64,000 nucleotides of DNA from NCBI RefSeq assembly GCF_015206815.1, contig NZ_JADEXZ010000023.1, positions 1 through 64,000 of the forward strand, read 5' to 3'. The position numbers and the translations under genes are program-made. The notes beneath the pieces were generated by a model. That model saw only the letters and a program-made list of their open reading frames with translations, had not been told where the DNA came from and did not search any database. Source of the DNA: Fortiea sp. LEGE XX443. GTDB lineage: Bacteria; Cyanobacteriota; Cyanobacteriia; Cyanobacteriales; Nostocaceae. Below, piece by piece: positions 17,792 through 26,977 of the stretch (the stretch's first letter is position 1; each line of letters starts with the position of its first letter).

Positions 17792-17858
17792 AGAATGGAT
17801 AGGCCGTCAAGTAGTTATAGATTTATTTTAACAGTATTGTTGTAGGCGATCGCCTTTT

Positions 17859-18221
17859 TTATGGCAAGGGCAAATAAACTATCCTATCTTGATATTCATC
17901 ATCTTTTGATGCCAAAGCAAGTATTATTAATTCCTCTATATTTTCACCAATACTTAAATTTGGATTCAGGGTTAAAATTCCTGGTACGTGACGATTAACA
18001 ACTATGTGTTCAGCTAAATGTACTGGCATAGAAGTTCGGTTATTTGTCACCAGTACGAAGTTATTCTCCTCACACCAACATAGAATTTCTGGATCGAGTG
18101 TACTTTTTGATGGAGTGTCTGGTTCTCCTACTATTTTGATAACAATCTCAGGTTCTCTTAGCCTAATTTGATTTGGATATATGGGATTGACATTTTCATC
18201 AATCAGATATTTTAGCGTCAT
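17859..18221 (-). CDS. DUF5615 PIN-like protein (putative toxin)
   Basis: 120 residues with the DUF5615/Mut7-C-like PIN signature: KYLIDENVNP at the N-terminus with acidic residues, PEILCWCEENNFVLVTNNR, where the aspartate expected in many PIN domains is replaced by Asn (TNNR), and HVPGILTL. In many bacteria this family is encoded with a DUF433 antitoxin, as here: the start codon overlaps the stop of the upstream DUF433 gene by 4 bp (ATGA). Nuclease toxin activity is an inference from the family, and the TNNR variant may reduce it. Confidence 0.83.
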   Translation of the reverse strand: MTLKYLIDENVNPIYPNQIRLREPEIVIKIVGEPDTPSKSTLDPEILCWCEENNFVLVTNNRTSMPVHLAEHIVVNRHVPGILTLNPNLSIGENIEELIILALASKDDEYQDRIVYLPLP

Positions 18222-18556
18222 GCTTGATGTTTTGTTTGTCTTTCAATACGGATTTGACGCAGTTTTTCTGACACTGGTGGAGGATTCAGTCTCTGTTGCT
18301 CTCGCATTTTATGACCATGCTCTATCCAGTTCTTCATATAAGAGCTGACAGATTCTTTATTTTGCAGATAATAAAGAATTGTTGCATATACTTGCTCTAA
18401 AGAGATGGTTTGATAAATTTGGGCAATTTCTTCTGGTGAACGTCCACAATCAAGATATTCGTAAAGAATTGTTTCTATTCCAATTCTTGAGTCTTTAAGT
18501 CTAACGTCTTCAGCAGAAAGAAAGTTGAAATAATCTGTGATTTGTTTGGTAGGCAT
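18218..18556 (-). CDS. DUF433 family protein (putative antitoxin)
   Basis: 112 residues. The central segment RIGIETILYEYLDCGRSPEEIAQIYQTISLEQVYATILYYL matches the DUF433 winged-helix-like domain (Vap-type antitoxin), with the conserved GRSPEEIAxxY. The basic C-terminal tail (KMREQQRLNPPPVSEKLRQIRIERQTKHQA) probably wraps the PIN-like partner or contacts DNA. Overlap with the downstream gene by ATGA shows translational coupling. It is likely to repress its own promoter, as usual for such pairs. Confidence 0.82.
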   Translation of the reverse strand: MPTKQITDYFNFLSAEDVRLKDSRIGIETILYEYLDCGRSPEEIAQIYQTISLEQVYATILYYLQNKESVSSYMKNWIEHGHKMREQQRLNPPPVSEKLRQIRIERQTKHQA

Positions 18557-18752
18557 AGATTAACCTATGTTCTTTTGTCAGGCATGGTGAAAACGATCGC
18601 ACTCTTAAGTGGTTGCGAGATATGTTCAGGATAAAAATATAAGACTAGGCTGCATATCTAAATAATCTCAACTTCTGCCATTATTAACAGCTACTTCTGC
18701 CCTTTCTAGGACTTGCTCGGTAATTGAACAGGAAAAGCAGAGGGCAGAAGGA

Positions 18753-18923
18753 ATAACGCACCCAATACGGTTCGGTTAAGACATCTCTTCATTGAGAAAG
18801 CAGAGGGACTCGCTTCGCCTGGGAGCGGAGGAGCAGGGGAGAGGTTACTATCCAATCCTCTCTACTCCCCCTGCCTGCCTTCACCAGTAAATTTCTTATC
18901 CGAACCGTATTGATAACGCACCC
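18753..18923. mobile_element. MITE-like element with TIRs and flanking direct repeats
   Basis: AATACGGTTCGGTTAAG at 18764-18780 and its complement CTTATCCGAACCGTATT at 18895-18911 form 17-bp terminal inverted repeats with one mismatch. Outside each arm is the same 11-mer ATAACGCACCC (18753-18763 and 18913-18923), resembling a target-site duplication. The inside holds GGAGCAG/CTCC-type repeats with a second inverted repeat and no gene. Non-autonomous mobile element is the likely reading; the direct repeat could instead be part of a larger dispersed repeat. Confidence 0.6.
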
Positions 18924-18955
18924 TACAATTTAAGCTTTACTATCTTTTACTATAT

Positions 18956-19975
18956 CTAACTCCTGCCAAACACAGTACCAAGAGAACGAGCGATGTTTTG
19001 CGGTTGCATTGCATCCATTGCCGCAGATGGTTCGTAGCCACAGTGAACCATACAATCAGCACATTGGGGATTCCCACTGGCGCGGCCGTAATTGTTCCAG
19101 TCTGTTTTTTCTAGTAGTTCTTTAAAGCTGGTGTAATGTCCTTCGTTTAATAAATAACAAGGTTTTTGCCAACCGAGAACGCTATAACTGGGACTTCCCC
19201 AAGGCGTACATTCGTAGTCTTTTTCACCAATCAGAAAGTCAAGAAATAGCGGGTTGTGATTAAAGTTCCAGTTTTTCTTACCTGATGTGTAGGGCGCGAG
19301 AATTTCGCGGAACAGGGCGCGGGTTTGTTCACGCTGGAGAAAATGATCTTGATCTGGGGCCCACTCATAGCCGTAGCCAGGAGAAATCATCATCCCATCG
19401 ATATTCAGGCTATCGAGAAAATCAAAGAATTCCTGCATTTCCTGAATATTTGCACCCTCAAAGATGGTGGTGTTGGTGGTGACGCGAAATCCTTTAGCTT
19501 TAGCAGCGCAAATGGCTTGCACTGCAATATCAAATACACCTTTGCGATCGACACATTTATCATGCCACTCCCGCATTCCATCTAAATGGACACTAAATGT
19601 AAAGTAAGGCGAAGGTTGAAACTTGTCGAGGTTTTTTTCTAATAACAAGCCATTAGTACACAAGTAAACATACTTCTTGCGTTCAACTAATCCCCGGACA
19701 ATCTCATCAATTTGAGGGTGAAGTAGGGGTTCTCCGCCAGGAATTGAAACCACAGGCGCACCACACTCTTCTACTGCGGTAAAGCATTCTTGCGGTGTGA
19801 GATTGCGTTTGAGAATTTCTGGGGGATGCTGAATTTTGCCACAACCAGAACAAGCCAGATTACAGCGAAATAATGGTTCTAACATCAATACCAAAGGGAA
19901 GCGTTTGCGCCCTAAAAAGCGCTGAGTCACAAGATACTTCCCTATATCCATAGCTTGTTGTAGATTAATCGCCAT
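18956..19975 (-). CDS. hpnH: Adenosyl-hopene transferase HpnH (radical SAM)
   Basis: HpnH joins the 5'-deoxyadenosyl radical to diploptene, giving adenosylhopane, the first step of extended (C35) hopanoid side-chain synthesis. The radical-SAM cluster motif CNLACSGC is at C38, C42 and C45. The rest matches the family closely: [11 protein letters not shown] (SAM-binding GGE), a central [12 protein letters not shown], and a C-terminal Cys pair in [17 protein letters not shown]. Length 339. The start at 19975 has GAGGAG 9 bases upstream; an upstream ATG at 20017 would add 14 residues. It follows hpnA on the same strand with a 74-bp spacer. Confidence 0.93.
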   Translation of the reverse strand: MAINLQQAMDIGKYLVTQRFLGRKRFPLVLMLEPLFRCNLACSGCGKIQHPPEILKRNLTPQECFTAVEECGAPVVSIPGGEPLLHPQIDEIVRGLVERKKYVYLCTNGLLLEKNLDKFQPSPYFTFSVHLDGMREWHDKCVDRKGVFDIAVQAICAAKAKGFRVTTNTTIFEGANIQEMQEFFDFLDSLNIDGMMISPGYGYEWAPDQDHFLQREQTRALFREILAPYTSGKKNWNFNHNPLFLDFLIGEKDYECTPWGSPSYSVLGWQKPCYLLNEGHYTSFKELLEKTDWNNYGRASGNPQCADCMVHCGYEPSAAMDAMQPQNIARSLGTVFGRS

Positions 19976-20049
19976 GTTCCGATCGCTCCTCTTTAATATA
20001 AGTAAAACCACACACAAAAGTATGAAATTTAGGTTTCACACTTCATACT

Positions 20050-21033
20050 TCATTCGACATAGCCCTCGGTGATAAACCAATCCACAGCGTCCTTGAGTGC
20101 TGCTGTGAGGGATGACTGAGGTAGTCCCAACTCTCGAACGGCTTTAGCAGCATCGTAGTACATGTGCTGTTGAGCCATGCGAACACCATCTATAGGTACT
20201 GAGGGTGTTTTCCCTAAAGGTGCAAGAATTCTCTCATCAATCCAAGCTGCACTCAAGGGTATCCAAGGATTTATGGTGCGCTGGGGTGCTGGTAAACCGG
20301 TGATTTCGGACAGTTGTTCTAGTAGTTGCTTGAGGCTGAGGTTTTGATGACCTAAGATATAGCGATCGCCACTTTTACCTTTGTGCAATGCTAGTAAATG
20401 TCCCCAAGCTACATCCCGCACATCGATAAAATTTAGCCCAGTGTCCATGTAAAAGGGCATTTCTCGCCGCAAAAACCGCAGGATAATATCTCCTGTGGGT
20501 GTGGGCTTGATGTCTAAAGAACCAATTGGGCTACTAGGGTTGACAATGACGACATCTTGACCTCTGGCAGCAGCTTGTTTAGCTTCTTGTTCTGCGAGAA
20601 ATTTAGACTTTTTGTAGCTACCAATTAGTTGTTCTACAGAACTCTGATAACTTTCATCTACGGCTTTACCCCCAGCCCCCACCCCAATCGCCGATACAGA
20701 ACTCGTATAGACAGTGCGTTCAATCCCGGCTTTGCGGGCTGCTTCTAAGACATTGCGCGTTCCGATGACGTTGTGGCGGTAGAGTAGTTGTCTATCTACT
20801 TGCCATAAAGAATAGTGGGCGGCGACATGGAATAGATATTGACAACCCACCATTTGTTGCCAAAGTTCTGGGTGAGTCAAATCTCCTTTGACGATATCTA
20901 TCTCTAAACTCCGCAGGTTTTCCAAGTTACTACTCGGACGCACCAAAGCTGTAACTTTGTATCCTTCTTGCAACAGCGATCGCACTACATGAGAACCTAC
21001 AAAACCTGTACCACCAGTCACAAAAGCCCGCAT
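20050..21033 (-). CDS. hpnA: Hopanoid-associated sugar epimerase HpnA
   Basis: Extended SDR/NAD-dependent epimerase of 327 residues. It has VTGGTGFVGSHV at 5-16 (Rossmann), HVAAHYSLW, SSVSAIGVG, and the catalytic YKKSK (Y140, K144). MDTGLNFIDVRDVAWGHLLAL is a hallmark of the hopanoid-associated HpnA subfamily. Genes of this type cluster with hpn genes in many bacteria, but the reaction is not established. It is directly upstream of hpnH and probably in one operon. Confidence 0.9.
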   Translation of the reverse strand: MRAFVTGGTGFVGSHVVRSLLQEGYKVTALVRPSSNLENLRSLEIDIVKGDLTHPELWQQMVGCQYLFHVAAHYSLWQVDRQLLYRHNVIGTRNVLEAARKAGIERTVYTSSVSAIGVGAGGKAVDESYQSSVEQLIGSYKKSKFLAEQEAKQAAARGQDVVIVNPSSPIGSLDIKPTPTGDIILRFLRREMPFYMDTGLNFIDVRDVAWGHLLALHKGKSGDRYILGHQNLSLKQLLEQLSEITGLPAPQRTINPWIPLSAAWIDERILAPLGKTPSVPIDGVRMAQQHMYYDAAKAVRELGLPQSSLTAALKDAVDWFITEGYVE

Positions 21034-21170
21034 TCAATGACCTCTTACTCCTCAATATTTCATTATCCATGTATCCGGAAAAGTTGCCTAAGTTTTTCGG
21101 TTTATAATACTTGAATATTACTATCATAAAAAGATAGTTGTATATATTAACGTTTATATGATTCTTAGTC

Positions 21171-22928
21171 ATGCCCCTACAAGAAGAGATTGACAAAACA
21201 AGGCAAGAAATTCGGACAGATGGCTACTCAATGTCTATCGGAGAATGGATGAGTCTTTATCAGAGTAATGAGATCGATATTCATCCAGAGTTTCAAAGGT
21301 TTTTTCGTTGGTCAGAGCATCAGAAATCAACCTTTATAGAATCAATTCTTTTAGGTATACCAATTCCACCAATTTTTGTTAGTCAACGATATGACGGTGT
21401 TTGGGATGTTGTAGATGGTGTTCAGAGATTATCAACTATATATGAATTTACGGGTATCTTAAAAAAAGATGAACAAGAGGAAACTACACATCCAATATCT
21501 TTGCAAAAGACGACATATTTACCTTCTTTAAAAGGTAAAAAATGGGATGACCCAAATGACCTTGAAAATTCTTTGACTCAGGCACAGCGTTTATTGATTA
21601 AGCGAGCAAAAATTGCAGTCAATATTGTTGAAAAAGAAAGTGATGCAATGATTAAATATGAGCTATTCCAACGACTAAACACAGGAGGATCAGTTGCTAC
21701 GCCTCAAGAGGTGAGAAATTGTATTCTTGTGATGTTAAATCAAAGACTATATGAATTGATGCGTTCACTTGCAAATTATGAACCATTCAAGAACTGTATT
21801 GCTTTGAGTGATAGGCTTTATGAAGAACAGTATGATATGGAATTAGTATTACGTTTTATACTCCTATTTGATAAAGATGAAGAAGATATTAGAAAATTGG
21901 GAGGTGATGTTAGTGTTTTTCTAACAGAAGAAATGCGTAAAATGGCTCTTGAAAAAGAATTAGACTATAGCCATATAGAAACAGCATTCAAGAGAACATT
22001 TGATATTCTTAATGAAACTACGGGGGATGATAGTTTCAAAAGATATAAATCTGAAAATAACATATTTCTTGGTGGGTTTCTATTATCCGCATTTGAGGTA
22101 GTAGCATTAGGAGTAGGATACAACTATGAAAATCTACCTCCAGTCGACCAAATATGTGAGCGTATAAAAAGTATTTGGTCAGATCAAACTTATAAAAAGT
22201 GGTCTGGTGCAGGTGTGAATGCTGCAAGACGTTTACCCTATCTTATTCCACTTGGTAGAGAGAGGAGTATTTTCTACTGTATGAAAGTCCGAACAGCGGA
22301 ACAACTAAGCGATAGGCTCGCAAATGATCTTGCTTGGCGAAAAAAGGAACTTTCAGAAGTTAAATCCTTAATAGAAGTAAAAAATGTTTCTCTTCAAAGG
22401 CATAACGCATTAATTCGCAGTGGAGTATGTATTCTGTATGCTCATTGGGAAGGTTTTGTTAAGTTAGCATCAAACTCTTATCTAGAACACGTTGCTCTGC
22501 AAAAACTTCGCTATGATCAGCTTGCTAGTAATTTTCTAGCTTTGGCAATGAAAGAAAAACTGAAAGAGGCAAAAGATACTAATAAACCATCATTATATAT
22601 ACCTGTTTGTGACTTCTTTATTTCCAAATTAGATACAAAATGTTCTTTGCCTCAAGAAGCAATATCTACTGCATCAAACCTTTCTTCTGAGATTCTAAAA
22701 GAAATAACTTATATTTTGGGAATAGACTTTTCACTTTATTCTACTAAGTTAAAATTAATAGATGAGAAGCTTTTAAAGACGAGAAATGAAATTGCACACG
22801 GTAACTATTTGTTGATTGATAGGGAAGAATATATAGAATTACACACTGAAGTTATAGTAATGCTTGATATATTTCGTAATCAGATAGAAAATGCCTCTAT
22901 TAATAAGGACTTTGCGTTTAAGAAATAA
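21171..22928 (+). CDS. DUF262-HEPN fusion protein (putative defence effector)
   Basis: 585 residues in two modules. The N-terminal ~360 residues are DUF262 (ParB/Srx-like nuclease or NTPase fold seen in GmrSD, BrxU and SspE): HPEFQRFFRWS (38-48) and VDGVQRL (81-87), where the usual motif DGQQR has Val at the first Gln. The C-terminal ~180 residues look like a MAE_28990/MAE_18760-type HEPN domain ending with RNEIAH (R538 and H543, the Rx4H RNase signature). These domains are normally in separate neighbouring genes; here they are fused. The gene is clearly AT-richer than its neighbours and has no operon partner, suggesting horizontal transfer. Antiviral role is an inference. Confidence 0.78.
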   Translation: MPLQEEIDKTRQEIRTDGYSMSIGEWMSLYQSNEIDIHPEFQRFFRWSEHQKSTFIESILLGIPIPPIFVSQRYDGVWDVVDGVQRLSTIYEFTGILKKDEQEETTHPISLQKTTYLPSLKGKKWDDPNDLENSLTQAQRLLIKRAKIAVNIVEKESDAMIKYELFQRLNTGGSVATPQEVRNCILVMLNQRLYELMRSLANYEPFKNCIALSDRLYEEQYDMELVLRFILLFDKDEEDIRKLGGDVSVFLTEEMRKMALEKELDYSHIETAFKRTFDILNETTGDDSFKRYKSENNIFLGGFLLSAFEVVALGVGYNYENLPPVDQICERIKSIWSDQTYKKWSGAGVNAARRLPYLIPLGRERSIFYCMKVRTAEQLSDRLANDLAWRKKELSEVKSLIEVKNVSLQRHNALIRSGVCILYAHWEGFVKLASNSYLEHVALQKLRYDQLASNFLALAMKEKLKEAKDTNKPSLYIPVCDFFISKLDTKCSLPQEAISTASNLSSEILKEITYILGIDFSLYSTKLKLIDEKLLKTRNEIAHGNYLLIDREEYIELHTEVIVMLDIFRNQIENASINKDFAFKK

Positions 22929-22987
22929 ATAAGTTTTAAATCGGGATTTAACAGAATTAAAGAATTTACAGAATGTATAATATTAGT

Positions 22988-23048
22988 TAGGTGCGTCAAA
23001 CAGTTTATTTAACAATTAGATGATTAATTGAAAAATTTGACGCACCCT
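22988..23048. terminator. Bidirectional hairpin between convergent genes
   Basis: TAGGTGCGTCAAA (22988-23000) pairs with TTTGACGCACC (23036-23046, followed by CTA), giving an 11-13-bp stem with a 35-base AT-rich loop. It lies between two convergent stop codons. The GACGCACCCTAC sequence is also a dispersed repeat of this genome. Confidence 0.6.
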
Positions 23049-23056
23049 ACAAGTTG

Positions 23057-25750
23057 CTATTTTGTCACATTCTTAAATCGCGGGAACCAGTCATCTAAGA
23101 TGGCGTAGACTACCGGCACGACAATCAAACTGAGGATTGTGGAACTTACCAATCCGCCAGCGATCGCAACAGCCATAGGCGATCGCAATTCTGAACCAGC
23201 ACCAAAACCCAAGGCTATAGGTAGCATCCCTAAAATCGTGGAGACAGTGGTCATCATAATTGGTCTGAGGCGCACTGGCCCTGCCTTGAGGATTGCGTCT
23301 TTACGATCTAAGCCAGATTGACGAAGTTGGTTGATGTAATCCACTAATACGATCGCATTTTTGTTTGCTAGTCCCAACAAAAATACAAAGCCAATTAGGG
23401 AAATCATCCCAAAGTCGCTCTTAGTAAAGAGTAGAGCCAGCATAGCTCCGACAATTGACAAAGGCAAAGAAACACCAATAACTACTGGGTCTATCCAACT
23501 TTTGAACAATAAAATCAGTACCACTATGATGCACAGTGCTGATAGCACCAAAGTAGAAGCAAAACTGCTAAACACTTCACTTTGACGGGCAGAATCTCCT
23601 CCCAGGTCTAAGGTTACACTTGTAGGTAATATTTTATTTGCTTCTGCTACTATTTTGTCTGTAGCATTACCTAGAGATAACTCCTGTCCTAAATTAGAAC
23701 TAATATAGGCTACCCTTTGATTATTCAGCCGCTCAATTTGAAAAACCTTCTCTTGAGGTTTAGTATCACCTGTTACTGTTATATCAGCAAATCCCGGTAT
23801 TTTTTCGATGCGCTCTTGAATCGCTTGGGCGGCTTTACTGAGGGCTTGTAGGTCATCGCCGCGTAACGATACTTGTAGCGGCTTTTGTCCACCAGTATCA
23901 ACAAATTGAATGTCTTCTACACTGGTATTCACACCGAGAAGATTTGGCAAATTGGCGCGTAACTGGTCTTGTAATTCCGCAGTCTTGATATTTCTCTCTG
24001 TTTTCAGCTTTATATACAGCGTACCTTTATTTGGTTCGCCCTCACGAGAGCCAACAGTAGTAAATACTGTTTCCACCTCTGGAGATTTTCTCACCACTTC
24101 TTCCAGTTTCTTGGCAACTTCTAAAGAGTCATTGAGAGGGTTAGGAATAGAAACTGGCGGTTGAGATGACAGCGGAATTCCGGCTTGTGCGGCTCGTGCG
24201 GCTTGCTGTTGTAAAGCTGCTAAATCAGGTATTTTTGGTAAGGGGGCAACATAAGTAATATTGAACTCGCCCCGGTCTAGTTTGGGGATAAATCCTTTAG
24301 GAATGAATGGAATTAGGGCTATACCTGCAACAAAGCTGAGAATAGCCAACATCACAACCGTTTTGCGATGGTTCAAAGACCAATGCAACACATCACGATA
24401 GGACTGAGTAAAGCCTGACCAAAAATTTCCTTCCCTTTGGGTAGCATTTGCAGATATAGGTTTTAGCCAGTAAATAGCCAACACTGGAGACAAGGTACGG
24501 GCTACCAGTGTAGAAGCAATATATGCGGCTGAAACCGTGATTCCGAAGGGCTTGAAGAACTGCCCGACTACACCACCCATCAAACCAATGGGTAAAAACA
24601 CCGCTACAGCAGTAGCCGTAGTGGCGACAACCGTTAAGCCAATTTCATTGGTAGCGGAAAATGCGGCTTGGCGAGGGCTTTTTCCTTCTTCAATGTGCCG
24701 CGTGATGTTTTCAACATCAATGATTGCATCATCAATCACACTACCAATTACTAATGCCAAAGCCAGCAAGGTAATCGTTTCTAAATTGAAGCCAAAAGTT
24801 GCCATGACGATAAACGTCGCTAACAAAGACGTAGGAATCGCCAAAGCCGAAATCAAAGTCGCTCGCCAGTTCCGTAAGAAAGGAAAGATAACTATGACGG
24901 CCAGCACAATTGCTTCCATCAGCGCATCTATGGTTGATTTAGTGGCATCACGGATATAGTCTGCTTGGGTAGCAGCTAAGGTGAGTTTGATATCTTTCAG
25001 GTTGGTTCTGAGCTTTTGAACTTCTTTTTCAACCCGACTCACTACTTCTAAGGTGTTAGCGCTACCGACTTTAATAACTTGAAATGCCAGTGCTTCTTGG
25101 CCATTAAACCGGACTAATGTTGCTCCGCCTTGGGGAAGAGCCGCTGTTGCTTGTGCTATAGGCAATGCTGGCGCAGCACTGGGAGTTCCTAACAAATTTA
25201 CTTTCAGGACTCCTGGCAATTTAGCAATGGCTGGGATGATTTGGTCTTGCGCTACCTTAGTCAAATCTGTGAGATTCTGCGAGGAACTCTCTATGGCATA
25301 GCTAATGGCGGCTGACTCGTTGAGGTTCAGGGGAATAATTTTGTAGTTTGCGCCTTGAGGCAGGCTTAACTGCTTGAGTGCAGTTTCGACTTTGCTGGTG
25401 GATTTTTCTAAATCAGTACCGACTGCAAAAGATAAGCTAACAGCTGTTTGACCAGGATAGGCAGATGAGCGAAGATTATCTAGGCCTTCCAGAGAGCGGA
25501 GGCGCTCTTCGATTGGTTTTGTGAGCTTTGCTTCTGTGTCTAGTGCTGTTGTCAGTGGTGCTGTTGCGTTTACCACCACTACCGGAAAAGTAATATCTGG
25601 AAACAAAGCGTACTTGAGGGAACTGAAAGCCAAAAGCCCAGCTACCGTTACAGCAATCCAGAAACTCACTGTCAACCACGAGAAGTCAATGGCCAATTTG
25701 GAAATATTGAAGCGTTCTCGTGCAGATTTTGCGCTACTAAGCTTTACCAT
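23057..25750 (-). CDS. RND efflux transporter permease
   Basis: Inner-membrane proton-driven pump of the AcrB/HAE-1 superfamily. It has an N-terminal membrane helix, then FPDITFPVVVV with the following ATAPLTTALDTEAKLTKPIEERLRSLEGLDNLRSS, the typical porter entry region. TM4 reads ALALVIGSVIDDAIIDVENITRHIEEGKSPRQAA with the paired Asp residues of the proton relay. LLGLANKNAIVLVDYINQLR and RPIMMTTVSTILGMLPIALGFGAGSE mark the second half. At 897 residues it is shorter than the usual ~1030; the periplasmic porter loops look trimmed. No adaptor gene is adjacent on the same strand. Confidence 0.9.
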   Translation of the reverse strand: MVKLSSAKSARERFNISKLAIDFSWLTVSFWIAVTVAGLLAFSSLKYALFPDITFPVVVVNATAPLTTALDTEAKLTKPIEERLRSLEGLDNLRSSAYPGQTAVSLSFAVGTDLEKSTSKVETALKQLSLPQGANYKIIPLNLNESAAISYAIESSSQNLTDLTKVAQDQIIPAIAKLPGVLKVNLLGTPSAAPALPIAQATAALPQGGATLVRFNGQEALAFQVIKVGSANTLEVVSRVEKEVQKLRTNLKDIKLTLAATQADYIRDATKSTIDALMEAIVLAVIVIFPFLRNWRATLISALAIPTSLLATFIVMATFGFNLETITLLALALVIGSVIDDAIIDVENITRHIEEGKSPRQAAFSATNEIGLTVVATTATAVAVFLPIGLMGGVVGQFFKPFGITVSAAYIASTLVARTLSPVLAIYWLKPISANATQREGNFWSGFTQSYRDVLHWSLNHRKTVVMLAILSFVAGIALIPFIPKGFIPKLDRGEFNITYVAPLPKIPDLAALQQQAARAAQAGIPLSSQPPVSIPNPLNDSLEVAKKLEEVVRKSPEVETVFTTVGSREGEPNKGTLYIKLKTERNIKTAELQDQLRANLPNLLGVNTSVEDIQFVDTGGQKPLQVSLRGDDLQALSKAAQAIQERIEKIPGFADITVTGDTKPQEKVFQIERLNNQRVAYISSNLGQELSLGNATDKIVAEANKILPTSVTLDLGGDSARQSEVFSSFASTLVLSALCIIVVLILLFKSWIDPVVIGVSLPLSIVGAMLALLFTKSDFGMISLIGFVFLLGLANKNAIVLVDYINQLRQSGLDRKDAILKAGPVRLRPIMMTTVSTILGMLPIALGFGAGSELRSPMAVAIAGGLVSSTILSLIVVPVVYAILDDWFPRFKNVTK

Positions 25751-25923
25751 CTTGGAAAATCGTGCAGGTAACCCAATTAATTGTCATGCTACAGCAATCG
25801 TCTGAAATTTGTGCGGTTTAGTTTCCCTTGATGGGCAATTTTACTTAATTGTGTTTCTTAAAAAAGCATAAAGGATAAAGGGTAAAAATATTTCTTTTAC
25901 TGAAACACTTAATAATTAAAACT

Positions 25924-25951
25924 CAGCCTTCAGCACTCAGCACTCAGCACT
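25924..25951. repeat. Heptamer tandem repeat (CAGCACT)
   Basis: Four consecutive 7-bp units: CAGCCTT followed by three CAGCACT. It lies in the spacer between the RND pump and the ferritin-like gene, and is one of several heptameric repeats in the window. Confidence 0.8.
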
Positions 25952-26039
25952 TTCTTGCGGTAGGCTGAGAACAAACCTGTGCTACTCAATACATCATCCT
26001 GGATCTGACTGCAATTTTAAGGACATATAACTTTGACTT

Positions 26040-26891
26040 ATGAAAATTGGTTCTGTTGAACATAAGGAATTATTCTGTCGTTGTTTTATGGAGAGCTATC
26101 GGCAATATGAACCTGAGTATCTCCCGTGGCCTGATCTAGATGATGCTGCCCTGGCACGCCTACGAGGCATACCTTTCTGGGATCAGGCTTTGCAAAAGGA
26201 GCGTCAAGCTGGAGTTATAGTCAGTAGTTACGCTAAAACTGTAAGCGATCGCATTATACAAGAAGCGATCGCCCTTCAAGGTGCAGAAGAATCTCGCCAC
26301 GCTCGTTTGCTCAAAATCCTCATTACGCGTTACGGCATCCCAATGCCAGCATGTCCACCGATAGAAGTTCCCCAAAACCTAGAGCAGACATTGATCGAAT
26401 TTGGTTTTGAAGAGTGCCTAGATTCTTTCTTTGCCTTTGGGTTATTTGAAATTGCCCGTGAAGCTAGAGTTTTTCCTGAGCAAATATTCACGATCTTTGA
26501 CCCCATCCTAGACGAAGAAGCACGGCATATTGTGTTTTTTGTCAACTGGTTTACTTATCTGCAAATTCAAAATGGTCAAGGCTTTCTACCTTTACGCAGT
26601 GCTAAAACTCTTTGGTATTACGGGAAAGCACTCAGCAGTGTAATTGCAGCCTTTGGCGATGCCGACACTAACGGTACTGGCTTTACCGCTACCGGAGCCA
26701 GTGTTTTTAGTAAAGATTTAACACTTGATAAATTTCTTAAAGTGTGTATTCAAGAAAACCAACGGCGGATGAGCAAGTTTGACTCTCGGTTATTGCAACC
26801 ACAACTCCTTCCTAAACTTGCGAGTATTGCTCTGGGTACTCTCCAGTTATTGCCGAAACGCAAACCTCAAATTGTAGACTGGGGGCTATAA
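26040..26891 (+). CDS. Ferritin-like diiron protein adjacent to hpnG
   Basis: 283 residues, mostly helical, with two metal-binding-type motifs: AEESRH (E83/E84, H87) and DEEARH (E159/E160, H163), plus E137 between them. This EX2-3H...EX2-3H pattern belongs to ferritin-like diiron carboxylate proteins, a fold used by oxygenases, desaturases and rubrerythrin-type proteins. No signal peptide. It is followed by the hpnG-like phosphorylase 86 bp later on the same strand, with only an STRR-like spacer between. An oxidation or hydroxylation step on a hopanoid is one possibility; this is inference from context. Confidence 0.75.
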   Translation: MKIGSVEHKELFCRCFMESYRQYEPEYLPWPDLDDAALARLRGIPFWDQALQKERQAGVIVSSYAKTVSDRIIQEAIALQGAEESRHARLLKILITRYGIPMPACPPIEVPQNLEQTLIEFGFEECLDSFFAFGLFEIAREARVFPEQIFTIFDPILDEEARHIVFFVNWFTYLQIQNGQGFLPLRSAKTLWYYGKALSSVIAAFGDADTNGTGFTATGASVFSKDLTLDKFLKVCIQENQRRMSKFDSRLLQPQLLPKLASIALGTLQLLPKRKPQIVDWGL

Positions 26892-26977
26892 GAAGCAGGG
26901 GAGCGGAGGAGCAGGGAGCAGGGGGGGAGAGGAATTTCCCCTTGTTTCCTCTTTACTAATACCTAAATATAAAATTT

